This document shows positions 1 through 11,100 of a stretch of 64,000 nt of DNA, in pieces. The first letter of the stretch is position 1. The number at the start of each line of letters is the position of its first letter. The translations under genes and the position numbers were made by a program. Source of the stretch: Phoronis australis (Eukaryota > Phoronida > Phoronidae); NCBI GenBank assembly GCA_002633005.1, contig NMRA01000352.1, forward strand, positions 402,356 through 466,355, in the 5' to 3' direction. Under the pieces are notes generated by a model, which had not been told where the DNA came from, made no database searches, and saw only the letters and a program-made list of their open reading frames with translations.

Positions 1-602
1 AACCTCAGAGACAGGTTCTTCCATGAGTTTCTTGCAACAGAGTTTCAGTTTTTTAGTAATTTTAATGAGACCTATGAGCACATCTTGGCCATGTTTCTCA
101 ATTCATATTCTCCCCGTCTATAAACAGCCATTCTGTAATTGGGCATCAGGATAATGAATGGCACCAGCATCGCGATATCAATCCAAAAAACACTACCGGT
201 ACTGCCACACTCCAACAATATCATACTGATCATAGATTAGGACAGAGTGCAATGCAGTAATTTTCAGTTGCATTTTTTGTCAACTAGTCTTTGACCTTAC
301 ATCCGAAGAATTCTACTTTTTACCTTATAACCCCGATAAACCAAGTTCTGGTGCTAAAAACATCAATCTTTTCACAAAATGTTGCAAAAGCAACACCTTC
401 GTATCCTTATCCTTTGTTTGAGTTGGTGTTGTTTTTTTAAAACTGTTTTTCACCACACAGTACGTACACAAGATAATACATGCTACATTTGTCATGACAA
501 TACAAAGGCCTAGAATTCACAAGACCATAATTCACCTCGGCGCCTAAAACTACCCCTTCGGGACAAGCAACCAAGCCCTATATCACTCCCAACAAACAAC
601 TT
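1..602. other. no gene recognised
   Basis: AT-rich sequence with no open frame, splice-flanked exon or repeat structure that I can support. Confidence 0.4.
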
Positions 603-931
603 AATGCATACACAAGCATCGCATCTTATGTGCGAACCACTTACAAACCCATAAATCATGCGCACGGACCACAAAAATCATACATACAAACACAAAATCA
701 TACACAAGAGCATTAAATCATACACACAAACACATTTATTTATCGTTTGGTGTTCGTGCGTATGATTTGATGCTCTGCCGTACGATTTGTGTTCATATAG
801 GCGATTTTTGTGGTCTGTGCACATGATTTTTGTTTGTATGCATAATTCATGGGATTGCCTTATGCACGATTCATAGGTCTGTAGGTGATTTATACGTAAG
901 ATGTAATGCTCGTGCGTATGATTCTATGGCA
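603..931. repeat. imperfect foldback made of short CATACRCAC-type units
   Basis: The left arm (about 603-735) repeats variants of AATCATACACACAAACAC. The right arm (about 745-931) carries the reverse complement of the same degenerate words, such as GTGTTCGTGCGTATGATT. The two arms are near mirror images in unit order, so the region could fold into a long imperfect hairpin. No target duplication or coding capacity is visible. It could be an old foldback transposon or an inverted short tandem array. Confidence 0.6.
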
Positions 932-3879
932 CCTGTGTAATGGGACTCATCAGAAGCAAAATTAAGGATCAGTCAATATTCTCAAGCCTAGAGATTGTTT
1001 TTGATCAGAGTAATGAACACAAATTTAGTTAGTGGCCTGAATTGAAACTTGATTTTTTGACTGGTGTAGGTTTATTGACCCTTGACTGGTGTAGGTTTAT
1101 TGACACTTTAATTTATTAATTTCACAAGCATAATGTCAACACAACTACTGTTGAATGTTGCTTTTGGCAACAGTTCCCATATCTAGCAGGCTACATTGAG
1201 AATTGCAACAAAAATCACAAAAATAAAAATTTTGATGTTTTATGGCTCTGATCAAAATTAATAAATTTAAGAAAACCCACCCTAAATTTCTCCAAAAAAT
1301 CCATTTTTGGTCATAAAACCAATAATGTCCTTTTAAACTGAAAAGTCAGTAGCACTGTTTAACACGGCACAGAATGGCCTGGGGCTACGGTCGTTAGCAT
1401 GCATATAAACTTCTCAAAACCAAGTAAACCATTGAATTTATCCAAACCTTTGTTGTCCTTTTATTTATCATGAAATAGGGTAAAATGTTACCAATTTAGA
1501 ACACAAAATTGGCAGACGCGTGAAATGTTTCAGAAGACAAATTAATGCTTCACTATGTTTAAAGTCTGTGCCAAACCTACAATCGTGAGATATTTTGAAA
1601 AATGTGGTGAGTGGGCATTCACAACTATATTGGCAGGCCTTGATAAATGAAAAAAAGATAAGTTTGGCAGTTATTTTTTGTCCAAAATTGGTGATATTTT
1701 ACCATAGTGATAGTTTTTTCAATACAACTCAGCAGGCATGAACCAAAAACAGTCGGCCACACTTCACACACAGGTTACTCAGTCAATTCCATACAACCTC
1801 CAACTATGAAAGGTTATTCTCAATTTATTATTTTGCACAAACCAACTATCAATAAAAACATTTTTAATTGATTTTTTCAAAATAAAAAAAGAGTTACTTG
1901 ATTGTTGTAAATTGATCACCGTACCGGGAAAAGATATTAACTTAACAACACTTGGGTCAATTTTGAAGTAATTTATTATGAATCAATAAAAACATATAAT
2001 ATCGTAAAAATAAAAATATTCAACAAGAAGCTCTTCTTACCGCAGCCTCTAATTTCTACCCTGCTACACGACAATATGTTATACAAGCTCATCCACTAGT
2101 CGGTCTGTATACTAGACAATCAATTAATTAAATATTTTTGTAATACAATGCGTCAACAGAAACCTTTGATGTTGGTTCGTCAACCACTCTGACAGCTTGT
2201 TGTGACTTAAAAGGAACTCGGTATGAGTACCAACACATGGTCAGTCACTTTGGACTTACTGACCACTGCTGTTGAAAGAACATATGGCCAGGATTTTATG
2301 ATCTAATGCTGAGGAGGTCCTGTGAGAGCAAGGGAAAATGTTCAACTTGTATCAACTGGAGAGCTACAACAAAACTAAAACACGACTTACATAGGCAGAT
2401 CCAAGGGGTCAAGAGGTACGAACCTCCCCTTTTCCATTGATTTTAGTGATATCAAATCTAGGGTTTTGAAATTGTTGATTTAGACCCCCCTTTTAAAAAT
2501 CCTTGATTCGACCCTTCTCTTTTAACAAATCCTGGTAAAAATTCTCCAACTTGGGACAGTGGTAAATTAATTATGTTGCTCAAGGTCAGAGCTTATACCA
2601 AATTTTAGAAATCGGTATGGTAAGTAATAATGCCTGTCCCAGTTTCAAGAATTGCTATGAATGACAAATGAACATTCCCCTTTATGTTACACGATGTGGG
2701 TATGCATGAAAATTTTGCGTTGTCGGCTACTTTTGATAATTATATAAATTGTCAAATCTATTTTCAGATTCTGAAGATACAATAACACGTGTGTCCCATA
2801 TTTGAGAAATATGACAAATGCCAAAATTATCAATGTCCCAATCTTTACAAAAATTCGATTTCCGCTGGAATTTCAGTGTCCTAAATTATAGAAACTTTCC
2901 CAAACTGGAGAATTTTCACCCTAACACAGAATCATAGACATTCAAATTTAAATAATTCCATCTTGTATGAAAAATGATGCCATGGAATTTTAATAATGTT
3001 GGTGATCACAAGCAAAGAAACATCTATTTTCTTGGAAGTAGATGTCATAGTCTCGAGTCAAAAACACAATGTCTTACAAATTTACTAAGCTGCCTATCAA
3101 AATTACTAGAAACTGGCAATGCAAACACCTTGTGAAACTTGAACAATGTTTAGAATACAACATCTGCAGTAACAAGGGAATAGTAATTCAACCTTTTCAC
3201 AATAAGACCAATCAAAGCCAAGATTTGTGCCCACCCTTGAGTGCCAGACAAAGGGCATAACTACAAGGGATATCCCATATTTTCAATATCAATGCAAGGG
3301 AGACTTACTCCCCACTACTTAAGAACTTAAAGCACATAAGCCTGTGTTTGGTCAAAAGACCAAACTTTTGATTTAAACCACTTGTGGCTATAAAATTGGT
3401 CTCAACTTGTTCCTTATTCATAAGAGATTTATGGGTTTGCAAAGGATTGTCAGTTTGTTAATAGTTGGAACCTTGCTGGGCCCATAAAATGCCAAGCTAT
3501 GACAAGCTAATTTGCAGTGCCTAAGCTCAACCAATACAAACTGTCAGATCTTTCGAAGGCCTCAAGTCATCTCCAGTCTGACTAAGGAATAACTTGAGAC
3601 AGATTTCATGATGGTAGGTGGCCTAAATCAAGACGTATTTTTGCATGTGTTTCTTACTCCTTAAAGTTAAGACTACGGCGTCAACTGACAATGTGTGAAA
3701 AATCGACCATAGATTTTAACAACGTGCGAAAATACGTAAGTTCAAAAACACAAAAATTTATTGGGAAAGCACAGCTTCATGTCAAGCACCGACACCTGGA
3801 GGCACCAAAAAACACATTTGGGTGCAAAAAATAGCATTGGATATGCACAACAAACCCAAACATAGAAATTCAACTAACC
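932..3879. other. no gene recognised; one small direct repeat
   Basis: Mostly AT-rich DNA. A 23-bp unit (core GACTGGTGTAGGTTTATTG) occurs twice, at 1057-1079 and 1082-1104. The 63-codon frame at 3069-3260 has no recognisable motif or splice context. Confidence 0.4.
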
Positions 3880-4480
3880 CATTATAGCACTGCAGACAGC
3901 ATACTGTCTTTTAGGGGTGTTTATTTGTATCATAAAAATGGTCACTTAAGGATGAACCTGTCTGAAAATGGAAAGGTGTCGTCGTCTCCATAATAGAAAA
4001 ATATTTGCCAAATTTCAAGAAAATTCATCAAGGAACTCCGAAGGAACAGAGACAAATCTAAAAAATGCCACTAGGTGGTAGAGTGGTGATTGGATCTCTC
4101 TGAAAGAAGTCGTCACCTGTTGTCAGTTTCATAGGCCAAATTTCACAAAGATTCTACAGGAGCTTGGTAATAACATTTGAAAACTCAAAAATGCCTCTAG
4201 GGGTCACTGTTGTTTGACCAGTCTGAAAATCAATATCAGTCGTGCTCTTGTCAGTACCAACAAATCTGACGATCTCCATAATGATCCTTATTGAATAGTT
4301 TGGCGGACAGACAGGTGAGCAACAAAAAATCAAAAAATTATAAAAATGGCCATGAAGCAACATGGAATACATCAAATGAATCCAAAAACAGAAAGATGTT
4401 GCTGTCCCCACAATATAAACACATTGCCAAATTTCCATGAAATTCAGTCAGGGAACTGAAGACACTAAGATGGGAGAGCA
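3880..4480 (+). mobile_element. degraded fragment of the 145-bp-monomer element family
   Basis: This stretch shares the family's diagnostic words: TTTATTTGTATCATAAAAAT near 3920, GCCACTAGGTGG near 4071, and a decayed GCCTCTAGGGGTC near 4193. It also has the 'CATCAAGGAACT' phrase seen in other copies. Neither terminus is clear, so it is a truncated and diverged copy in the same orientation as the better ones. Confidence 0.6.
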
Positions 4481-5307
4481 GTAGTCAGATTCATCCAAAA
4501 GACGAGTGTCATGCATTGGCACATTTACACAACAGGAAAACACTCAGTCTTGTTAACTTTCTCACATGGTCCAGTCCAGTGGAACTCAAAGTAAAACTGT
4601 GGGGCCCGACAGCATCATTGCGGTGAGCCACAGACTTTGCCCAAAAGACCAGACAGGCCATCTTAAACTACATGGCCGTGAACGGTGAAGAAGAATGTAA
4701 CAGAGCAAGTCTCCACTGAACCTCAAAATATGTATTTTCTCTCATCAGGCATTCGTTTCAGTTCAATTTGCACATGATAACGATCAACTTTCCATGAAAG
4801 CAAGAGAAGGAAACACCCTTCTCCTAAGCCTGTCGCTAGCGAAGTGCCCGACACATACAGTCGCGCCCACATGCTCACGTAACAAAGGCGCACTGAGATG
4901 CAACAAAGACATTAGCATAAGAATAAGTGAACATTTGCAACTAAATAAGAATAACAATAAGCGTAAAGTTGCGAACGTCCCGTCACAAGAAGTTAACTTT
5001 ACCAATTGAAAGATCCTGCAAGGATTATAGCCATAGGCATGAAAAAACAAAGTACTTAACTGCTAGGGGCTAAAAAGCTACATCAGTTGCGGTCGTTTCA
5101 GAAGGAGCAAATCTGTGCCAATTTACACAAATGATCCTTCGAGCAGTTTCACAGACAGAGGGGCAGATACCAAAAATGGGTCTGAAACTTGTAATAATGG
5201 CCAATAGGTGACACAGACTATGTTAAATCCAGGTGTTTAAGAGACAGCAGTAGATGCCAGATGCCCAGGTAATTTGCGACCATATAATTATGAATGACTG
5301 GATGCAT

Positions 5308-6560
5308 AACAAGAGCGCTGAAATGCACCCACGAATGTACTGCAAACGGTGTACTTCTAAGGATGTTTATTTGTATCATAAAAATGGCCACTAGATGGCA
5401 TAAAATACATCAAATCCATCTGAAAACGGGAACATGCCATCATTTCTTTAATAGAAAGCTATTTACCAATTTTCATACAAATCAATTAAGGAACTTCAGA
5501 GAAACAAAGAAAAACAAAAAAAATGAAATTGCCACTAGGGGGCACAGCGCTTGTCAGATGCGTCTGAAAGTAATCACTGTCTGTTCTCAACTTCCTATGA
5601 ATACACTTGCTAAATTTAATAAAGATCCTGCTGCGGGTTTAGGACCTGAACAGCGGCGCCAAAAAAACTGCCACTGGGAGGCGCCACAGTAGTCGAAGTC
5701 ACCATTGTCAACCACTAGGTGATGCAAAATACCTTGAAACCATTTGAAAACGAGAGGATAGAGTTATATCCATAATAAATGCCTATGAGCCAAATTTCAC
5801 AAAAATCCGTTGAGGTCCTTTGAAGATACACAGGTAAACGTAAAAAAATAAAATTGCCAATGGGGGTCACAGTAGTCAGATCTCATTAAGGCGTTTTCCC
5901 GTTGCTCCCAACTTGTTCGATTCCATAGCCCAACAACAAGTTGGGAAGATGACCCCTGTAGCCAAATCTTACATGACTGATTTATGGTTGGAGGGCCAGC
6001 TCTCTTTTGTTCGATAATTGCTCTAATCTCCAGTCAGATCGGATCTAGCCTGACTGGGCTGTGCTGTTAAAAATAAACGTTAAGTTATAACATATTTGAA
6101 CGTAAACCAATAGCATTTCTGAGATCCTCGTCAAATGCTGATCATGTTTAGTTTTTGAATCGCCAAAATCACCCAACTGCAACCGAAGTTTCGAGAATCT
6201 ATTCTTTCCGAATGTACCAATTCGCTCTGGGCTTTGACTGTTCACACCTGGCCTGTAATAAGCCAGGTAGATAATTGGCCTGCCCGTTGTCATATCAGAC
6301 AAAAGACTATGCTTGGCAATTTACAAAGAATCTAGATGTTATCACATGCTCACAACCTTCTACGTCTGGTAAAGTCACTGTACGGGAAAACGCTGTCATG
6401 TGTCTGAAATTCGTCATCATCTGTTGTCAGATTCATAGGAGCCCATTTGCCGAAATTGATCAAGATCCTGTTAGAGGTTTAGAAAATACAGCTGCGCAAG
6501 CCGGACGCCCATACAGGGATGATGGCAATATGCACATGCAAATATGTGGGCGCATAAAAA
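5308..6560 (+). mobile_element. CTCF-like-motif element, copy A (interrupted)
   Basis: It begins with the family head (GCGCTGAAATGCACCCACG) and ends with the family tail (ATATGTGGGCGCATAAAAAG). CTCF-like motifs sit at about 5389, 5532 and 5672, with weaker ones at 5714 and 5850. The site at 5532 matches CCASYAGRKGGCRS in all 14 positions. A second element (5891-6393) is inserted between the words CAGATCT and GTCTGAAATT, which are contiguous in intact copies. No protein is encoded; the open frame at 5294-5692 is repeat sequence. Confidence 0.8.
5891..6393. mobile_element. MITE nested in copy A
   Basis: A 503-bp insertion bounded by the inverted ends GCGTTTTCCCGT and ACGGGAAAACGC. It interrupts the repeat consensus of copy A, so it arrived later. 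A TCAT word flanks both sides at short distance, but a clean target duplication is not visible. The 85-codon minus-strand frame at 6045-6302 lies inside it and resembles nothing I recognise. Confidence 0.6.
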
Positions 6561-8055
6561 GACCTTCAGGGTACGCAACACAGGTCAAATTGCCATCACA
6601 GTGACAACACCTGATCTGCTGACTTTCATGAGCATCCATCACAGAACGCAAAGAAAACCAAAAATTACCACTAGGAGACTCCACAGTAGTCAGAGTAGTC
6701 GCAAAATCCCCATCAGTTGCCCTCTCAATTGAAACACAAATCAAACTTCACAAGGACCCATCAAGGAACTTTGCTGATATGCCACAATTGTTAGACTCAT
6801 GCGGAAATCATCATCAGCCGTGCTCTTCTCAGTAGGAATAATTAGAACCATTTTCATGATTATTAAGAGTGGTTTGGCCGACAGAGAGAGACCGACTAAA
6901 AATAACAAAAATTGGCTACTAGCTGGCCTTTAAATGTCAAATCCATACAAAAATGGGAAGATGTCATTTACTCTCCTTACTAGAAACCTATTATGTCACG
7001 TGATGTGGCCAACAGGTGGTGTGCAGACCAGACTTAAAATGTGTAAGCTCACATTGTTAAAGAAAAACAGTAAACTCTAACTCACAGCAGCTATTGTTAC
7101 AATTGTGTAAATTTCTCAACTCATTGAACAGCATCAACTATATATTGAGAAAACAGTGAAACAGTGACCATTTCTAAAAAAATGGAGCAAGGTCATTGTT
7201 CTGTTACATCAAATTAGAACTCAGGGACTGAGCAAATACACCAGAGTTTTTGCAGAAACAAGGGCACATGAAAATTAAAGCTACGATAACCCTAACCCTA
7301 ACCATAAACCTAACCCTAACCCCATACCCACCTATGGGAAACTAGGGCACAAGCTCGTTGCATAGATATGGGTAGATAGGCGTAACTATTGTTAACTTTG
7401 TTTTTCTTTCTTATAATAAAGATAGTTGTAAGCATTTATCGGCAACCGGTGGATGTGCACCCAAGGTGTGATATCCGTGCGGCCTGTATTGAATAGAATG
7501 TTCAAGTCAACTAATTGAGTTTTGTCTCCAGCAATAACATACAGTCACTTCTGCCCAAGGTCAGAAATCACAGAAATCACAGATAGCAAGAAGTATTATC
7601 AGGCCAGCTTTATACACGTGTTTTCATTAACAAATTAGTATTTTGACAGAAGGTGGTTAATTGCAGTTTTAAGATGGCATAATCACTATGTGTTGAAGAA
7701 CTGAGCTCTCAGTAATTGATAGCTTCTTTAATCCGAATAGCTAGGTGTTTCGAGACAAGAAGACAAATAACCACATGACAACCAAGTGAATATCTTTAAT
7801 GGTAAAACATTAACTACAAGTATCATCGCTGTTTTCGCACGGATAACAATAGAAATAAAGCTACATTCAATACCTTGTTAATTTTCACAATTAATGTATG
7901 GACCGGACTGCACAAAGTTCACCAGCTGCTTCTGCCGGTAATTCGCTACTGCAAGCTTTTTTGTTTTAGTGTGAACTTAGCAACTTTGACTCAAAGTAAT
8001 AATTGTCGTACAAAGCTGGTGTTATTGCACAAATACCTTATACAGACAGCACAGT
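6561..8055. other. 3' flank of the TYSND1-like gene with repeat fragments
   Basis: About 6600-7020 holds decayed monomers of the 145-bp family (ACCACTAGGAGAC near 6668, GGCTACTAGCTGGC near 6906). The rest shows no gene. A possible minus-strand poly(A) signal ATTAAA lies at 7795-7800, about 255 bases beyond the SKL stop codon. That assignment is weak. Confidence 0.35.
7286..7323 (-). repeat. interstitial telomeric repeat (CCCTAA)n
   Basis: About six CCCTAA-related hexamers in a row, with two degenerate units in the middle (CCATAAA). This is the minus-strand form of the TTAGGG telomere repeat shared by vertebrates and many invertebrates. It is too short and imperfect to be a chromosome end, and unique sequence continues on both sides. 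Confidence 0.8.
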
Positions 8056-8105
8056 TTACAACTTCGATATAAGTTTCTGTTGTTTGTACGTATGTCTAGC
8101 ATTTC
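8056..8105 (-). CDS. TYSND1: TYSND1 exon 9 (PTS1 tail)
   Basis: A 50-nt last exon, acceptor TTTGAAG|GAAATG, encoding NARHTYKQQKLISKL and a TAA stop at 8058-8056. It is the phase-compatible acceptor upstream of an in-frame SKL stop. It also shares the unusual TTTGAAG acceptor with exons 5 and 6. The polypyrimidine tract is poor, so a cDNA is needed to confirm it. Confidence 0.75.
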
Positions 8106-11100
8106 CTTCAAATGAAGAGTTAGCTGTATTCAAGGCTTTCATATCTGTAAAAAAACAATTGGCAAGAGTTATGACACTCATGTTCAAGACTTACTGCCAT
8201 CTTTAGTTACTTTGTAGAACCAATTGGAAGAAAAGGATAGCCTTGTAAATGTTTAACGGGGGTATGGCTTCCATACGTAAATATGCACCTATAAATCCAT
8301 GCAATAGTACTACACTCAAACACGCCATCTTAAAATATGTAAAAACTATTCAGCAAAAATTTTGAGTTTGTTGTCGTAAATAAAACTGAAAAAGCAAAGT
8401 CGGTTCTGGTCTTTTGCTTCGACTCAATTTGAAACCAGCACTCACAGACTAAAAAATGCCGATATTGGCTGTGTTTGCTGTTCACCCCTCATTATAATTT
8501 CCACAATGCCGGCCCAAATAAATTTCAACGGAGGTCTTGTGATTTGCACAAAGGCGTGAAAGCAAGGCTTGAAATGCCATGATCTGCCAAGCAATAAGTG
8601 AAAAAAATTAAATTGCACATCATTACGTCTCAGGTGAATATTCTTTATTTCAAAAAGTGAGAAACTAAAAATACCGCACCAGCAACTCAATCTTCAAACA
8701 CAGACCAGAACCAACAATACTTTTTTGGCCTAAAACAAAACCTACAGCATCGACATTTTGTCACATTTCCAACAAAAAGTATGCATACGTCTGTCAGATG
8801 GTAAACAAAATTAGTGAAATGACGCGCATTTTGTTGGATATTGTCTTCCCAATACATATGGTACCAATTACATGCACACAAGCAGTCATCCTCTGTAGCC
8901 AGGATGGTATGCAATCAGATTGGAAAAAGACTTTTAGTTTTATCATACTGAGATTTATTTGAAAACCATAACACAACTTCCATAGCTGCTTCTTTTGACA
9001 TCATTCGTACCTTCTCTGGTTAAGTTCCACACTTCAAATTTGGCCTCAAGTGCTTGACGCAATTTATTCAGCTTTTCAGATAAAACGTCTGAAATGACAA
9101 AATAACAACCAAACATTAATCAACAAGAATAAAAGTGACAACTGCATGCTCAAATCTCACCAATTTCCTAGCTGACTTTTTTAAGATTTCAAAATACTTC
9201 TCACACTGTTGTGAATGTCGACCATTTTTCAACACTATGTCTGATGACATGGCATATAACTTGAAAAAATAAGCTTTTATTTGGAAAAATAAAAATTTGT
9301 ATTCCCGACCTATGGTTTTCTTAAAGTGCTGAGATTTGACCATGATATGAGCACGGAAAGGATGTCCAATGTGTCCTTTACAACACCCTTGCATTCTGGC
9401 GTTAACTCACCAGTGGTCTTGATTATAACAAAGGCCCCATCACAGGCAAGACAGCGCTGTAGTATTACAGCACACGATTTGTTAACGAGATCTCTGGAGA
9501 TGGTCAGAAACCATAAACCCAGACTATATTTGAACTCGCGACAGCAACGACGATTCAGTTTTAAACAAGAGCAACGCGCGAAGCGTTGAAATGCACCCAC
9601 AAATGCACTGCAAATGGTGTGCTTCTAGGCATTTTTGTTTCACGAAAAAAGCCACTAGATGGCACAAAAACGTCTAATCCATCTGAAAACGAGGACATGC
9701 AATCACTTATTTAATAGAAAGCTATTTGACAAATTTTATAAAAATCTGTCCAGGAACTTCAGAGAAACAAAGGAAAACAGAAAAAAATGAAATAACCACT
9801 ATGGGGCGCAGCGTTCGTTGGATGTGCCTGAAAGGCATCGTTTTCTTTTGTTAGCTTCATATAAATACAATTACTAAATTTAAACGATCCTGCAGTGGGT
9901 TTAGGAGATGCAGCTATGGGTGCAAAACAAAACAAAACTACCAATAGGAGGACCCACAGTAGTCGAATTCGTCATCGTCACCTGTCTTCTTCACACTGAG
10001 AACATATACACCAATTTCCAAAATCATCCTTAGAATGGTTTGCTTGATCAAGGGGTGGATGCAATCGCAGACTCGAAAACAGCAAAAATGGCCACTAGGT
10101 GGTGCAAAGTACCTCGATTCCATCCGAAAACGAGACAATAGCATCATCTCACCAATAGATGCCTATATTCCAAATTTTCTGAAAATCCTATGAGGATCTT
10201 TGAAGATGAAGAGGTAAACCTAAACAACTAAAATCGCCACTAGGGGGCACACCGCTAGTAAGATCTGTGCGAAAGTTGTCGTCATCCGTAGTCAACATCA
10301 TATAAATGCACATTCTAAATTGAGTAAAGATCCTGCAAACGGATTAGAAGAAACAGCCATGGGCGCAAAAAAAAACAAAACTGCCACTAGGAGGCACCAC
10401 AGTAGTTGAAGTCACCGCAAAATCATCGTAATCCGTCCTCTTTGTAGTAAGAACATACATGCCAATTTTCACAATCATCCTTAGAGCGGTTTGGTTGCTA
10501 GATTTAGGGTGCATGTCAAAAAACAGACTTGAAAACATTAAAAATGGCCACTAGATGGCGCAAACTAAGTCGAAGCCATCTCAAAATGGCAGGATAGCGT
10601 CATCTCACTAATAGATGCCTATATGCCAAAATTACAGAATTACAAATTACATTGAGGACTGTTGAAAATACAGAGGTAAACGTAAAAAACTAAAATTGCC
10701 ACTAGGGACACACCGCTAGTCAGATCTGTCCAAAATCCATTGTCGTCCGGAGTCAACATCATATAAATATAGTTGCTAAGTTTAGTAAAGATCTTGCAAA
10801 TGGTTTAGGAGATTCAGCCATGGGCACAAAAAAAACTGCCACTAAGAGGCGCCACACTAGTCCAAATCGTCAGAAAATTATCTTCAGCCGCCCTCTTCAT
10901 AGTAAGAACATACATGCCAATTTTTACAATCATCCTTAGAGCGGTTTGGTTGATAAAGGGTTGGACCCCAAAAAAACAGACTCGAAAACAGAAAAAAATG
11001 GCCACTAGATGGCGCAAACTATGTCAAATCCATCCAAAAACGGAAGGATAGTTTCATCTCCCTAATAGATGCCTATATGCCTAATCTTATGAAAATACGT

